DNA of 64,000 bases from an uncultured Collinsella sp. (GTDB taxonomy: Bacteria > Actinomycetota > Coriobacteriia > Coriobacteriales > Coriobacteriaceae): assembly GCA_902494565.1 (NCBI GenBank), contig CABUTN010000001.1, forward strand, positions 62,001 to 126,000, given 5' to 3'. The position numbers and the translations under genes are program-made. Positions within the stretch are counted from its first letter, which is position 1; each line of letters opens with the position of its first letter. The notes under the pieces were generated by a model, which had not been told where the DNA came from, made no database searches, and saw only the letters and a list, made by a program, of their open reading frames with translations. Shown here in pieces: positions 39,818 through 46,969 of the stretch.

Positions 39818-40537
39818 ATGCTCGATACACACGAAAAACGGCCACTCTATTTACAGCTCACCGACGCGCTGCTCAAGCAGATCGTCGATGTATATCAAGC
39901 AGACGATAAGCTTCCGACAGAAATGGAACTTTGCGACGAATACGCCGTAAGCAGAACAACCGTCCGACTTGCCATGAGTGAGCTGGAGCGTCGTGGAAGT
40001 ATCTATCGAATCCAAGGTAAGGGATCGTTTGTTGCACCGAACCGCGTTAGCGAGCTCAATTCACTTTTAGACTTTGACTTTGCAAGCCATTGCGATGGTG
40101 TTGATCCGGATACCATCACCAAACATTTCGGCGGCCGCACATCAGGTCGTCCAATTTCCGTAATGATGCTCCAACAATTTGGATGCCAAAGTCGCGATGA
40201 GATTCAGCGTCTTGAATTGACCTACGAACTTGAAGGCAGCTTCATAGGCGCTGATACGTTCTTCATTTCAAAGTCGCACGTTCCGAATAATCAGTTAGAT
40301 TTTCAGGCATTTAGCAAGATCATGGACGAGTTGTCCAAGTCTATCCAATCTGTTAGGGAAAGCTATAGAGCACGTCAGCTTAGCGATTCCGAAGCCAGCA
40401 ATTATGGTGTTGCAAAACTTCCGGTCATCGAACTAACTCGTTATGCTTACGACTCCGGAGGCAAATTAATTGCAATTACTTGCCGCACCGTCTTAACTGG
40501 GCAGATCCCTTATCAAAACTTTATTTTCAAGTCCTAA
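39818..40537 (+). CDS. GntR-family regulator with UTRA effector domain
   Basis: The protein has 239 aa. The N-terminal winged helix is RPLYLQLTDALLKQIVDVYQ to LPTEMELCDEYAVSRTTVRL and GKGSFVAP, typical of the HutC/GntR group. The C-terminal half has the UTRA fold (RLELTYELEGSFIGADTFFI, VIELTRYAYDSGGKLIAITC). The start MLDTHEKRP at 39818 follows GAGG with six bases between; the ATG at 39800 lacks a ribosome binding site. It lies 72 bp after the unknown gene on the same strand and likely controls that gene and the divergent EIICB. Confidence 0.9.
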   Translation: MLDTHEKRPLYLQLTDALLKQIVDVYQADDKLPTEMELCDEYAVSRTTVRLAMSELERRGSIYRIQGKGSFVAPNRVSELNSLLDFDFASHCDGVDPDTITKHFGGRTSGRPISVMMLQQFGCQSRDEIQRLELTYELEGSFIGADTFFISKSHVPNNQLDFQAFSKIMDELSKSIQSVRESYRARQLSDSEASNYGVAKLPVIELTRYAYDSGGKLIAITCRTVLTGQIPYQNFIFKS

Positions 40538-40549
40538 TGTTCTTTTTCT

Positions 40550-40692
40550 TTTGTCTCGATCTGTAACACGTAGCCGAGTTTTTAAGTCCTAACCGTTACA
40601 GATCGAGACAAACAAGGTAGGCCCCGCCGAATTGTCTCAATCTGTAACATCTGGTTGGTGGTTTCACCCCTACCTGTTACAGGTTGAGACGA
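40550..40692. repeat. double-palindrome intergenic element, copy 4
   Basis: TTTGTCTCGATCTGTAACAC pairs with GTTACAGATCGAGACAAAC, then TGTCTCAATCTGTAACATCT pairs with CCTGTTACAGGTTGAGACG. Unit a keeps AGCCGAGTTTTTAAGTCCTA; the interior of unit b is diverged (GGTTGGTGGTTTCACCCCTA). It lies between the converging GntR and DeoR genes. Confidence 0.83.
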
Positions 40693-40809
40693 TTTGATAG
40701 TGGAGTCCTTATTTGCGCGTCATATCGCGTAGCGCTGACGCGCTGGTTTCCACAATGACAGGAGGTAAAAGTCCTCCCGCATCACCCGTTGGCAATCCCG
40801 TAGCGATAA

Positions 40810-41574
40810 CTAGCAAATAACCTGCGTGTGTTCCTCGATGGCGGCACGATCCTCGGCGGCGATACCCGGTTCGCACACCACGGCGTCCAAGCTGTCCAGG
40901 CGGCAGAAGGTGTAGAAGTCGCGCTTGCCGATCTTGCTGGAGTCGGCGATCAGATAGCGTGAGTCGGCCTTGCTAAAGGCGAGCTGCTGGATACGGCCCT
41001 CGTCCATGTTGGACGTAGATACGTCGCCATCCAGAATGCCGTTGGCGCCGATAAACGCAGCGTCGATACCCAGTGCACGCAGGGTATCCTCGGCCGTTGG
41101 TCCCACAAAAGCGGCGGTGCGGCGACGGTACATACCGCCCACGAGGCACAGGTCGCAGTCTTCGCGCGCCTCGAGCAGGTTAAACACCGAAAGCGAGTTG
41201 GTCACAATGCGCAGGCGACACGCCGGCAGCATCGAGGCCATCTGTTCCACCGTAGTGCCCGTACCCAAAAAGATGGTCGAGCCCTCCTCGATAAGCTCCA
41301 CAGCACGGCGCGCAATCTGCAGCTTTTCCTCGGCATGCTTAGTGCGCTTTTCGCTGTGCGAATACTCATGGCGCAACATAGCATGGGGACGTCCCTGTGC
41401 GCTACGGGCGCCACCGTGCACGCGCTCGATCTCGCCCAGGCTCGCAAGTTCTTCGAGGTCGCGGCGAATCGTCATATCCGAAACGCCCAGCGCATCCGAA
41501 ATCTCCTTGACTGAAACCGTGCCCTGCTCTTCGAGCAGCTGACGAACCTTATCCTGTCGCTCTGCCTTAATCAC
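40810..41574 (-). CDS. DeoR-family regulator
   Basis: The protein has 254 aa: helix-turn-helix KVRQLLEEQGTVSVKEISDA and LGVSDMTIRRDLEELASLGE, then VHGGARS. The sensor domain has GSTIFLGTGTTVEQMASMLP and LIADSSKIGKRDFYTFCRLD. It is the intact version of the fragment at 36216-36653. It is divergent from galM with 206 bp between, so galM is a plausible target along with genes elsewhere. The similarity between the two copies is high enough for recombination. Confidence 0.92.
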   Translation of the reverse strand: MIKAERQDKVRQLLEEQGTVSVKEISDALGVSDMTIRRDLEELASLGEIERVHGGARSAQGRPHAMLRHEYSHSEKRTKHAEEKLQIARRAVELIEEGSTIFLGTGTTVEQMASMLPACRLRIVTNSLSVFNLLEAREDCDLCLVGGMYRRRTAAFVGPTAEDTLRALGIDAAFIGANGILDGDVSTSNMDEGRIQQLAFSKADSRYLIADSSKIGKRDFYTFCRLDSLDAVVCEPGIAAEDRAAIEEHTQVIC

Positions 41575-41780
41575 GATGAATCCTCGCCGTTCTTTGCGCG
41601 CATATCATTCAAACAGTAACGAACAAATTGTATCAGACTCGCGCGCGTCAAAAATGAACGCCCGCACAGCTCCAATCATCACTTTTTTGAGAAAAATACC
41701 CCCTGCTTTAGTGGGGTGTAGTGATAATCTCGCCTGTTCGCGCTACAGTTTGTCCGAAATACCTCGATGTTAGGAACCAA

Positions 41781-42833
41781 ATGATCACTTCCGAGCTTTT
41801 CGGCACCGCGCCGTGCGGTACCCCCGTTCATTGTTACACCCTCAACGGGCCCGAGATCTGCGTTCGCATTATGGACTATGGCGCCACCGTGTTGGGCATC
41901 GACGTGCCCGACATCCCCGGCAACGCGCGTGATGTGGTGCTGGGCTTCGATAAGCTCGAGGATTACTTTGACAACCCCGCCTGCTTTGGCGCGACCATCG
42001 GCCCCGTGGCCAACCGCACTGCAGGTGCCACGATCACCATCGCCGGCACGGACTGGCATATGCCCGCCAACGAGGGCACCAACAACCTGCACAGCGATCT
42101 TGAGCATGGTCTGCACAAGCGCGTATGGGACGTTGAGCTCGACGAGGTCCACAATGCCGTGCGCATGACCACCTCGCTTGAGGACGGTGAGCTGGGCCTT
42201 CCCGGCAACCGCACCTTTACGGCCGTGTTTACCGTGACGCGCACCGGCTGCTTCCGTATCGAATATGGCTGTGAGAGCGACCGCGCCACGTACGTGTCCA
42301 TGACCAACCACACGTACTTTAACCTTGCCGGTCACAACGCCGGCATGGACTGTGAGCACTTCTTTGTTGCTAACGCTGCCCACTACCTGCCCATCAACGA
42401 GCAGAATATCCCCACCGGAGAGATCGCTCCGGTCGAGGGCACGCCGTTTGACTTCCGTGAGCTGCGCCCCGTCGCGCCCGGCATGGAAGCCGACGACCCG
42501 CAGATTAAGCAGGCCCGTGGCTACGACCACTGCCTGTGCATCGATGGCTATCAGTACGGCCGTAATCTGCGCCGCGCGATGCACGTCGAGGAGATGTGGA
42601 CCGGCCGTGAGCTGGACTATTACACCACTGCCCCGGGCGTGCAGCTCTACACCGGCAACTGGCTGGGCGACGAACACGCCAAAGACGATGCCAACTATGG
42701 TTGGGGCGCCGGCTTTGCCCTCGAGGCCGAAATGTATCCTGACACGCCGCACCATGCGCTGTTCCCCCAGGGCATCGTGGGCCCCGGTCATCCCTACAGC
42801 AATGTGATTGAATACCACTTTATGAGGCACTAG
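41781..42833 (+). CDS. galM: aldose 1-epimerase (galactose mutarotase)
   Basis: GalM interconverts the alpha and beta anomers of galactose, supplying alpha-galactose to GalK. The 350-aa protein has the family marks GATVLGIDVPD, NRTAGATITIAGTDWHMPAN, TNHTYFNLAGHN (His base region), EIAPVEGTPFDFRE, GYDHCLCID and GFALEAEMYPDTPHHALFPQ (Glu). The start at 41781 follows TAGGAACC. It is a canonical GalM, unlike the shorter LacX-type proteins elsewhere in the window. A terminator follows. Confidence 0.94.
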   Translation: MITSELFGTAPCGTPVHCYTLNGPEICVRIMDYGATVLGIDVPDIPGNARDVVLGFDKLEDYFDNPACFGATIGPVANRTAGATITIAGTDWHMPANEGTNNLHSDLEHGLHKRVWDVELDEVHNAVRMTTSLEDGELGLPGNRTFTAVFTVTRTGCFRIEYGCESDRATYVSMTNHTYFNLAGHNAGMDCEHFFVANAAHYLPINEQNIPTGEIAPVEGTPFDFRELRPVAPGMEADDPQIKQARGYDHCLCIDGYQYGRNLRRAMHVEEMWTGRELDYYTTAPGVQLYTGNWLGDEHAKDDANYGWGAGFALEAEMYPDTPHHALFPQGIVGPGHPYSNVIEYHFMRH

Positions 42834-42860
42834 GCCCACAACGCGACATATCGCACAGCA

Positions 42861-42894
42861 ACGCCCGCCGGCACACCGCCGACGGGCGTTTTTC
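42861..42894 (+). terminator. terminator after galM
   Basis: ACGCCCG pairs with CGGGCGT, with an inner CCGGC...GCCGA region and then TTTTTC. Confidence 0.88.
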
Positions 42895-42938
42895 ATCTTT
42901 TGGGCTCTTTTTCGCTGTGACTGTATGAGTGACATATC

Positions 42939-43090
42939 AAAACTATGCCCATTTACTACGTTTAGCCCGGGATGCTCGACCATGCACCGGTTTTTGTTAA
43001 ATGCGCGAGCCGTCTACCTGCGGTTTTGTTTTTCTCAAATTCGACATGCTCGGCGATAACCGATCAAACGTAGTAAATGGGCATAGTTTT
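42939..43090. repeat. 152-bp element with 25-bp perfect terminal inverted repeats
   Basis: The left end ACTATGCCCATTTACTACGT is inverted at the right end ACGTAGTAAATGGGCATAGT; the full perfect arms are 42939-42963 and 43066-43090. The 102-bp interior carries two GACATGCTCG/GATGCTCGACC-like pieces and CCGTCTACCTG, which also occurs in the double-palindrome elements. It is non-coding and sits between the galM terminator and the orphan EIIB. The size fits a MITE-like or palindromic repeat. Confidence 0.7.
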
Positions 43091-43157
43091 TGACAGGCGG
43101 CATCGCGCGCGTCCCTCGCAAGGGCAAAATGATCCGTTTTCCTCCGTCCCCAAGGGA

Positions 43158-43640
43158 TCAGTTGAACAGATTGTCGATGGGATCGGGGGCGGAACTGGGG
43201 AGATAGCGGATTTCTAGCTCTATGCCGAGTTCTTGCAGCTCTTTGAAGGCGGCGATGTCCATATCGTCTACGGCAACGGCAGGCGTTGCAGAGCGTTTGC
43301 CCTCCCCTGTCTGCATATGGCCAATGCTGATCTTGGTTATTGGCACACCACCCTTAACCAGCGCGAGCGCATCTGCGGGTGAGGCCACCATGACCAGAAT
43401 CCATTGACGCGGCGTTGCGGTATGAATGATATCGATGGTCCTTTGCACCGAGAAAAACCGTGTCCAAACGCCTTCTGGCGCCGCCACCCTCATGGGTGCC
43501 CATTGGCGCGAATCCGCCGCGATCTCATCGTTGACGATTAGGACAAGGTTGGAACCAGTCGCCTCGTTCCACAGCTCAATGTCTTGCCCGCAAATAAACC
43601 GGTCGTCGATGCGTGTGAGAAGAATCTTGGGTTGAGCCAT
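43158..43640 (-). CDS. orphan mannose/sorbose-family PTS EIIB-like protein lacking the active His
   Basis: The protein has 160 aa and matches mannose-family EIIB over its length: ILLTRIDDRFICGQDIELWN, LVLIVNDEIAADSRQWAPMR, ALALVKGGVPITKISIGHMQ and DMDIAAFKELQELGIELEIR. In active EIIB the first motif reads RIDxRLIHGQ and the His carries the phosphate; here codon TGC gives Cys17. No EIIA, EIIC or EIID gene is near. It may have lost transport function, act as a regulator, or be decaying, though the frame is intact. The start at 43640 follows GGGGTGGCG. Confidence 0.8.
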   Translation of the reverse strand: MAQPKILLTRIDDRFICGQDIELWNEATGSNLVLIVNDEIAADSRQWAPMRVAAPEGVWTRFFSVQRTIDIIHTATPRQWILVMVASPADALALVKGGVPITKISIGHMQTGEGKRSATPAVAVDDMDIAAFKELQELGIELEIRYLPSSAPDPIDNLFN

Positions 43641-43797
43641 CGCCACCCCATTCTGTTTGAGACCCGTAAGAGCAAGACATCGCGTCTCCAATATTAGTGC
43701 ATTTAAAGTGAGAAAAGCCGTCAGAACACTTGCGCGGATGTGCGATGTCCCGTATCATAGACAGCCGTTGACGCCTCAGTTGCGTCATCATATGGCC

Positions 43798-43873
43798 GCC
43801 AGCGTAGCTCAGTTGGTAGAGCACCGCTCTCGTAAAGCGGGGGTCACCGGTTCGAGCCCGGTCGCTGGCTCCA
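43798..43873 (+). tRNA. tRNA-Thr (anticodon CGU)
   Basis: A complete cloverleaf of 76 nt with encoded CCA: acceptor GCCAGCG with CGCTGGC, D-arm GCTCAGTTGGTAGAGC, anticodon stem CCGCT/AGCGG with loop CTCGTAA (anticodon CGT, reading ACG), and TTCGAGC in the T-arm. The discriminator base is T. A terminator follows twelve bases later. Confidence 0.97.
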
Positions 43874-43884
43874 TTGCACAAGAT

Positions 43885-43908
43885 AGCCGCCTTTGGGCGG
43901 CTTTTTTG
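43885..43908 (+). terminator. terminator after tRNA-Thr
   Basis: AGCCGCC (43885-43891) pairs with GGCGGCT (43896-43902), followed by TTTTT. Confidence 0.92.
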
Positions 43909-43977
43909 TTGTCGATTATGGGCGCGCGCCAATCCACGCATCGCCACGTCGATCGCTTCCTACTCAAAAACAGAAAA

Positions 43978-44052
43978 CCCCACCAAACGTGATTTCCCTT
44001 AGGGAAACACGCTTGGCGGGGTCGTAGCGTGATTCCCCTAGGGGAATCACGC
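43978..44052 (-). repeat. paired hairpins, decayed copy of the element at 56131
   Basis: Hairpin one (43978-44021) has arms CCCCACCAA/TTGGCGGGG and CGTGATTTCCC/AGGGAAACACG; hairpin two is GCGTGATTCCCC-TA-GGGGAATCACGC (44027-44052). The same pair in the same order lies at 56131-56205 after yhcH, where it acts as a terminator. Similarity between the two loci begins upstream, near 43918 and 56071. Confidence 0.8.
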
Positions 44053-44083
44053 CATCAGACGAACAGCTCAACCGAGCAGCTCG

Positions 44084-44245
44084 TTACTCCTCCCAGTAAG
44101 CGTCGGCAAGCAGCTTACTCGGCGAACGCATTACCAAAGCTGTTGCCGCCCACATACGTCTCGACCAGGGTAAGGTCGGGATTGAACACGACTGTGTCAG
44201 CGTCGCGCTCCGGCATAATGCTACTGCACTTATCGTCGACAGGAG
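44084..44245 (-). pseudogene. yhcH/nagA remnant joined by an internal deletion
   Basis: Compared with the intact region at 56237-56870, this stretch keeps the last codons of yhcH (LLADAYWEE-type end, 44084-44117) joined straight to the last ~42 codons of nagA (44115-44245; the frame encodes SVISGREADADTVVFNPDLT and TLVETYVGGNSFGNAFAE-like text). About 460 bp in between, the bulk of yhcH and the intergenic space, are missing. Substitutions spoil the nagA part (for example near the metal-site end). It is a broken third copy of the nagA region. Confidence 0.8.
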
Positions 44246-44279
44246 CTAGCAAGCGATGCCGGGGCCGACGCCCAAGCCC

Positions 44280-45215
44280 TTACAGCTCGGTCACGACAAC
44301 GCCGTTGTAGACCTCGTCCCAACGGTCCATGACCAGATGGCCAGTCATGGGATCCATGGCATTGAGCTTGCCGCAGGTGTTGGCGGTACGCAGCACCGTC
44401 TCGTCGTCTGCGCCAGCAGCAATGGCATGCGCGAAGCCAGCGATAGTGGAGTCACCAGAGCCCGTGGCGTTAACGGCAGGGATATCGGGCGTCTTTGCGC
44501 GGAACGCACGGCCATTGTGGAAGCCAACGGAGCCGGCAGCGCCCATGGACACGACGACCCAGGGGATATCGGAGAAGCGGGCATCAGAGGCGAGCGCGGC
44601 GCGGAGCTCGTCCACATCGTCGGTAGTAAAGCTCGTGCCCAGAAGGCCGTTGATCTCGGTCAGGTTAGGCTTGACCAGCTCGGGCTTAATTTCGGACTTA
44701 AGGGCGGCCTCGAGCGAAGCACCCGAGGTATCGAGCAGCACCTTGGCACCGGCGTTCTCGGCAATGCCCGTGATCTTGGCATAGTAGTCTGCCTCGACAC
44801 CGCGGGGTAGCGAACCCGAGATGGTAACGACAGCGGCCTTGCCCGCAAGCTCAGTAAACTTGGCGGTAAAGGCATCGAGCTCCTCGGGGGCAATCGTCGG
44901 GCCGCTCTCGAGCAGCTCGGTCTGGTTGCCGGCGTGGAGGATGTTGAGGCAAATACGAGTCTCGCCCTTGATGAGTACAAAATCATTCTTAATGCCGTTG
45001 GCATCCATGAGCTCAGCCATGTAGGCGCCCATGTGGCCACCGAGCAGACCGGTCGCCACAACGTCGTCGCCCAGCTGACCCAGCACACGGGCCACGTTGA
45101 GGCCCTTGCCGCCAGCGGTCTTTTCGGGCGTCACACGGTTAACGTCGTCGATAATGAGCTCATCGAGCTGATAGCGCGTATCGACAGACGGGTTCATCGT
45201 AACGGTGAGGATCAT
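44280..45215 (-). CDS. PfkB-family sugar-phosphate kinase, lacC paralogue
   Basis: The 311-aa protein is collinear with the LacC at 14661-15596 and identical at most positions: MILTVTMNPSVDTRYQLDEL, GGKGLNVARVLGQLG and NATGSGDSTIAGFAHA (catalytic Asp). It should phosphorylate tagatose-6-phosphate (or fructose-1-phosphate). It is followed upstream by a lacX paralogue, so the two-gene unit lacX-lacC has been duplicated without lacAB. ATAAGGAGC precedes the start. Next to amino-sugar genes, it may complete galactosamine breakdown, since AgaS yields tagatose-6-phosphate. Confidence 0.9.
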   Translation of the reverse strand: MILTVTMNPSVDTRYQLDELIIDDVNRVTPEKTAGGKGLNVARVLGQLGDDVVATGLLGGHMGAYMAELMDANGIKNDFVLIKGETRICLNILHAGNQTELLESGPTIAPEELDAFTAKFTELAGKAAVVTISGSLPRGVEADYYAKITGIAENAGAKVLLDTSGASLEAALKSEIKPELVKPNLTEINGLLGTSFTTDDVDELRAALASDARFSDIPWVVVSMGAAGSVGFHNGRAFRAKTPDIPAVNATGSGDSTIAGFAHAIAAGADDETVLRTANTCGKLNAMDPMTGHLVMDRWDEVYNGVVVTEL

Positions 45216-45274
45216 TTTTAGCTCCTTATCTCGCAGGCTCCTTGTGCCTCGCGATACGAGTCGACAAAACGGAA

Positions 45275-46156
45275 TTACAGAATCTCAATCGTGAACGAGC
45301 GAACGACGGTCTCCTTGGGCTTGGCGACAAGGCAGCCGCGCTTATGCTCAAGTACGTCGTCCTCATCGGAACAGGTCGAGAGGCCACCCCAGGGTTCAAC
45401 TGCCACAAAATCGCCCTCGGGCTTACTCCACACAATGAGATACGGGAAGCCCTCAAAGCTCAGGCGGACGCCCTTGTCCTCCCCCTTCTTAGAAAGCGTG
45501 ACCTGGCGGCTCTCGAGCACGTCAAAGATGGTCTCCGCAAAATCGAAGAGCTCGTGCGACAGGGGCAGCGTCTTTCCCACCATGGGGTTCTTGGAGCGGT
45601 TTGCCACGTCAATCAAGCCAGTCGAAGGGACGGCAGTGCAAAGCTCAGCAGCCTCGTCCTTCTCAAAGCGCAGCTCGTAGTCCGTATAGGCCTCGCCCTC
45701 ATCGAGCGGACACCTAAAGCCGGGATGACCGCCGATAAAGAACGGCATGTCCTCGGTGCCCTCGTTGGTGACCTCGTAGGAAACGCGCACGGTAGCGTCC
45801 TCGAGCGTATAGCGGGCGACAAGCTTAAACGGATACGGATAATCGCTCAGCAGCGCGGCGTTATCCTCCGAAGCCAGGCACATCGCCAGCTCGTTCTCGC
45901 TCTGGCTCAGCAGCTTCCACTCTTGCTTGCGCGCAAACCCGTGGCGGGCGAGCTTCACGTGATGCCCGGCAAACGTCATGGCATTGTTGTCGCGCAAGCC
46001 TCCGCAAATCGGGAAGCAAATCGGTGCCTGGCCGGACCACACTGCGGGATCGCCCTGCCACAAATACTCGCGACCTCCGGCCTCGATCGAGGTAAACGAA
46101 CCACCAGCCGTGGACACCTTAATAGAAATCGAATCGTTGGAGAGAGCGTATTCCAT
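45275..46156 (-). CDS. aldose 1-epimerase-family protein, lacX paralogue
   Basis: The 293-aa protein is collinear with the LacX at 15650-16531. It has WQGDPAVWSGQAPICFPICG, LARHGFARKQEW, GGHPGFRCPLDEGEAYTDYE and EPWGGLSTCSDEDD. It lies 59 bp before the lacC paralogue on the same strand. GAAAGGATGGGC precedes its start. Function as for LacX: an anomer-converting enzyme for galactose or a phosphosugar, not proven. An in-frame GTTCACCGA piece of the ACCGT motif lies 70 bp upstream but is weak. Confidence 0.88.
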   Translation of the reverse strand: MEYALSNDSISIKVSTAGGSFTSIEAGGREYLWQGDPAVWSGQAPICFPICGGLRDNNAMTFAGHHVKLARHGFARKQEWKLLSQSENELAMCLASEDNAALLSDYPYPFKLVARYTLEDATVRVSYEVTNEGTEDMPFFIGGHPGFRCPLDEGEAYTDYELRFEKDEAAELCTAVPSTGLIDVANRSKNPMVGKTLPLSHELFDFAETIFDVLESRQVTLSKKGEDKGVRLSFEGFPYLIVWSKPEGDFVAVEPWGGLSTCSDEDDVLEHKRGCLVAKPKETVVRSFTIEIL

Positions 46157-46311
46157 TGCCCATCCTTTCGAACAACTGCTTTTGCTCGCAAGTACCTGTC
46201 TCGGCCCTGACCAAAGGACAAACCCGCACGTTCACCGATGCATCCGGTATCCCAGGCATGCGACGGGGCACCATACAGACATTGATGCAATTACAGCTGA
46301 AAGGCCTTCTT

Positions 46312-46895
46312 ATGCGAACCATCATCCTCTATGCCTCGCGCCACCACGGCAATACAAAAAGCTCGTGGACGCCATCGTCGAGGCGCACCCCGAAATCGAT
46401 ACCCTCGACGTCAAGGCGCTTGGCAAAAACGAGTACCCCGACCTGCACGAATACCATCTGATTGGCGTCGCCACGGGCATCTATTACTCCGAGATCGACA
46501 AGGACATGGCACGCGTGCTCACTAACGTGCTGCAGCCGCAGAACAAGGTGTTTGGCCTTATGACCTACGGTGGCAAAAACAAGTGGTACGGCAAGGATAT
46601 CGATGGTATCTGCCGCATGAGGCAGGCCATCTTTATGGAGGTCTACGGCTGCCCCGGCTTTGATACGTGGGGGCCGTTCAAACTCACCGGCGGTGTCCAA
46701 AAAGGACACCCGACCGCTGAAGAAATTAAGGGCGCCGTCGACTTCTTCGACAAGATCGAAGACGAGTACGGCGACATCATCGTCGAAGAGTATGCCAAGC
46801 GCGAGAAGCGTCTAGCCTACGAGAAGGAGCATCCTGTAGGAGGCCTGGTGGCCGGCGTCAAGCGCACGGCAAAGAAGATCGCTAACAAGCTGTAA
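46312..46895 (+). pseudogene. flavodoxin-like protein with a one-base frameshift
   Basis: Read from ATG 46312 the protein opens MRTIILYASRHHGNTK, a flavodoxin phosphate-loop start, then leaves frame. In the +1 frame it resumes as KLVDAIVEAHPEIDTLDVKA and LIGVATGIYYSEIDKDMARV, GLMTYGGKNKWYGKDIDGIC, ending VKRTAKKIANKL. Adding one A to the run AAAAA at 46356-46360 would give NTKKLVDAI and one 194-aa protein. So this is a recent mutation, a phase-variable tract or a sequencing error. AAAGGCCTTCTT precedes the start. The product would be an FMN-binding electron carrier or sensor. Confidence 0.8.
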
Positions 46896-46926
46896 CTGTA
46901 AAGGTGCTTTTGAGCGTTTAACCCAT

Positions 46927-46963
46927 ACGGCGGGTCCGAGCAGATTCGGGCCCGCCGTTTTTT
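46927..46963 (+). terminator. terminator after the flavodoxin
   Basis: ACGGCGGGTCCGA pairs with TCGGGCCCGCCGT, then TTTTT. It separates the flavodoxin from the converging nagA. Confidence 0.88.
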
Positions 46964-46969
46964 CTATCG

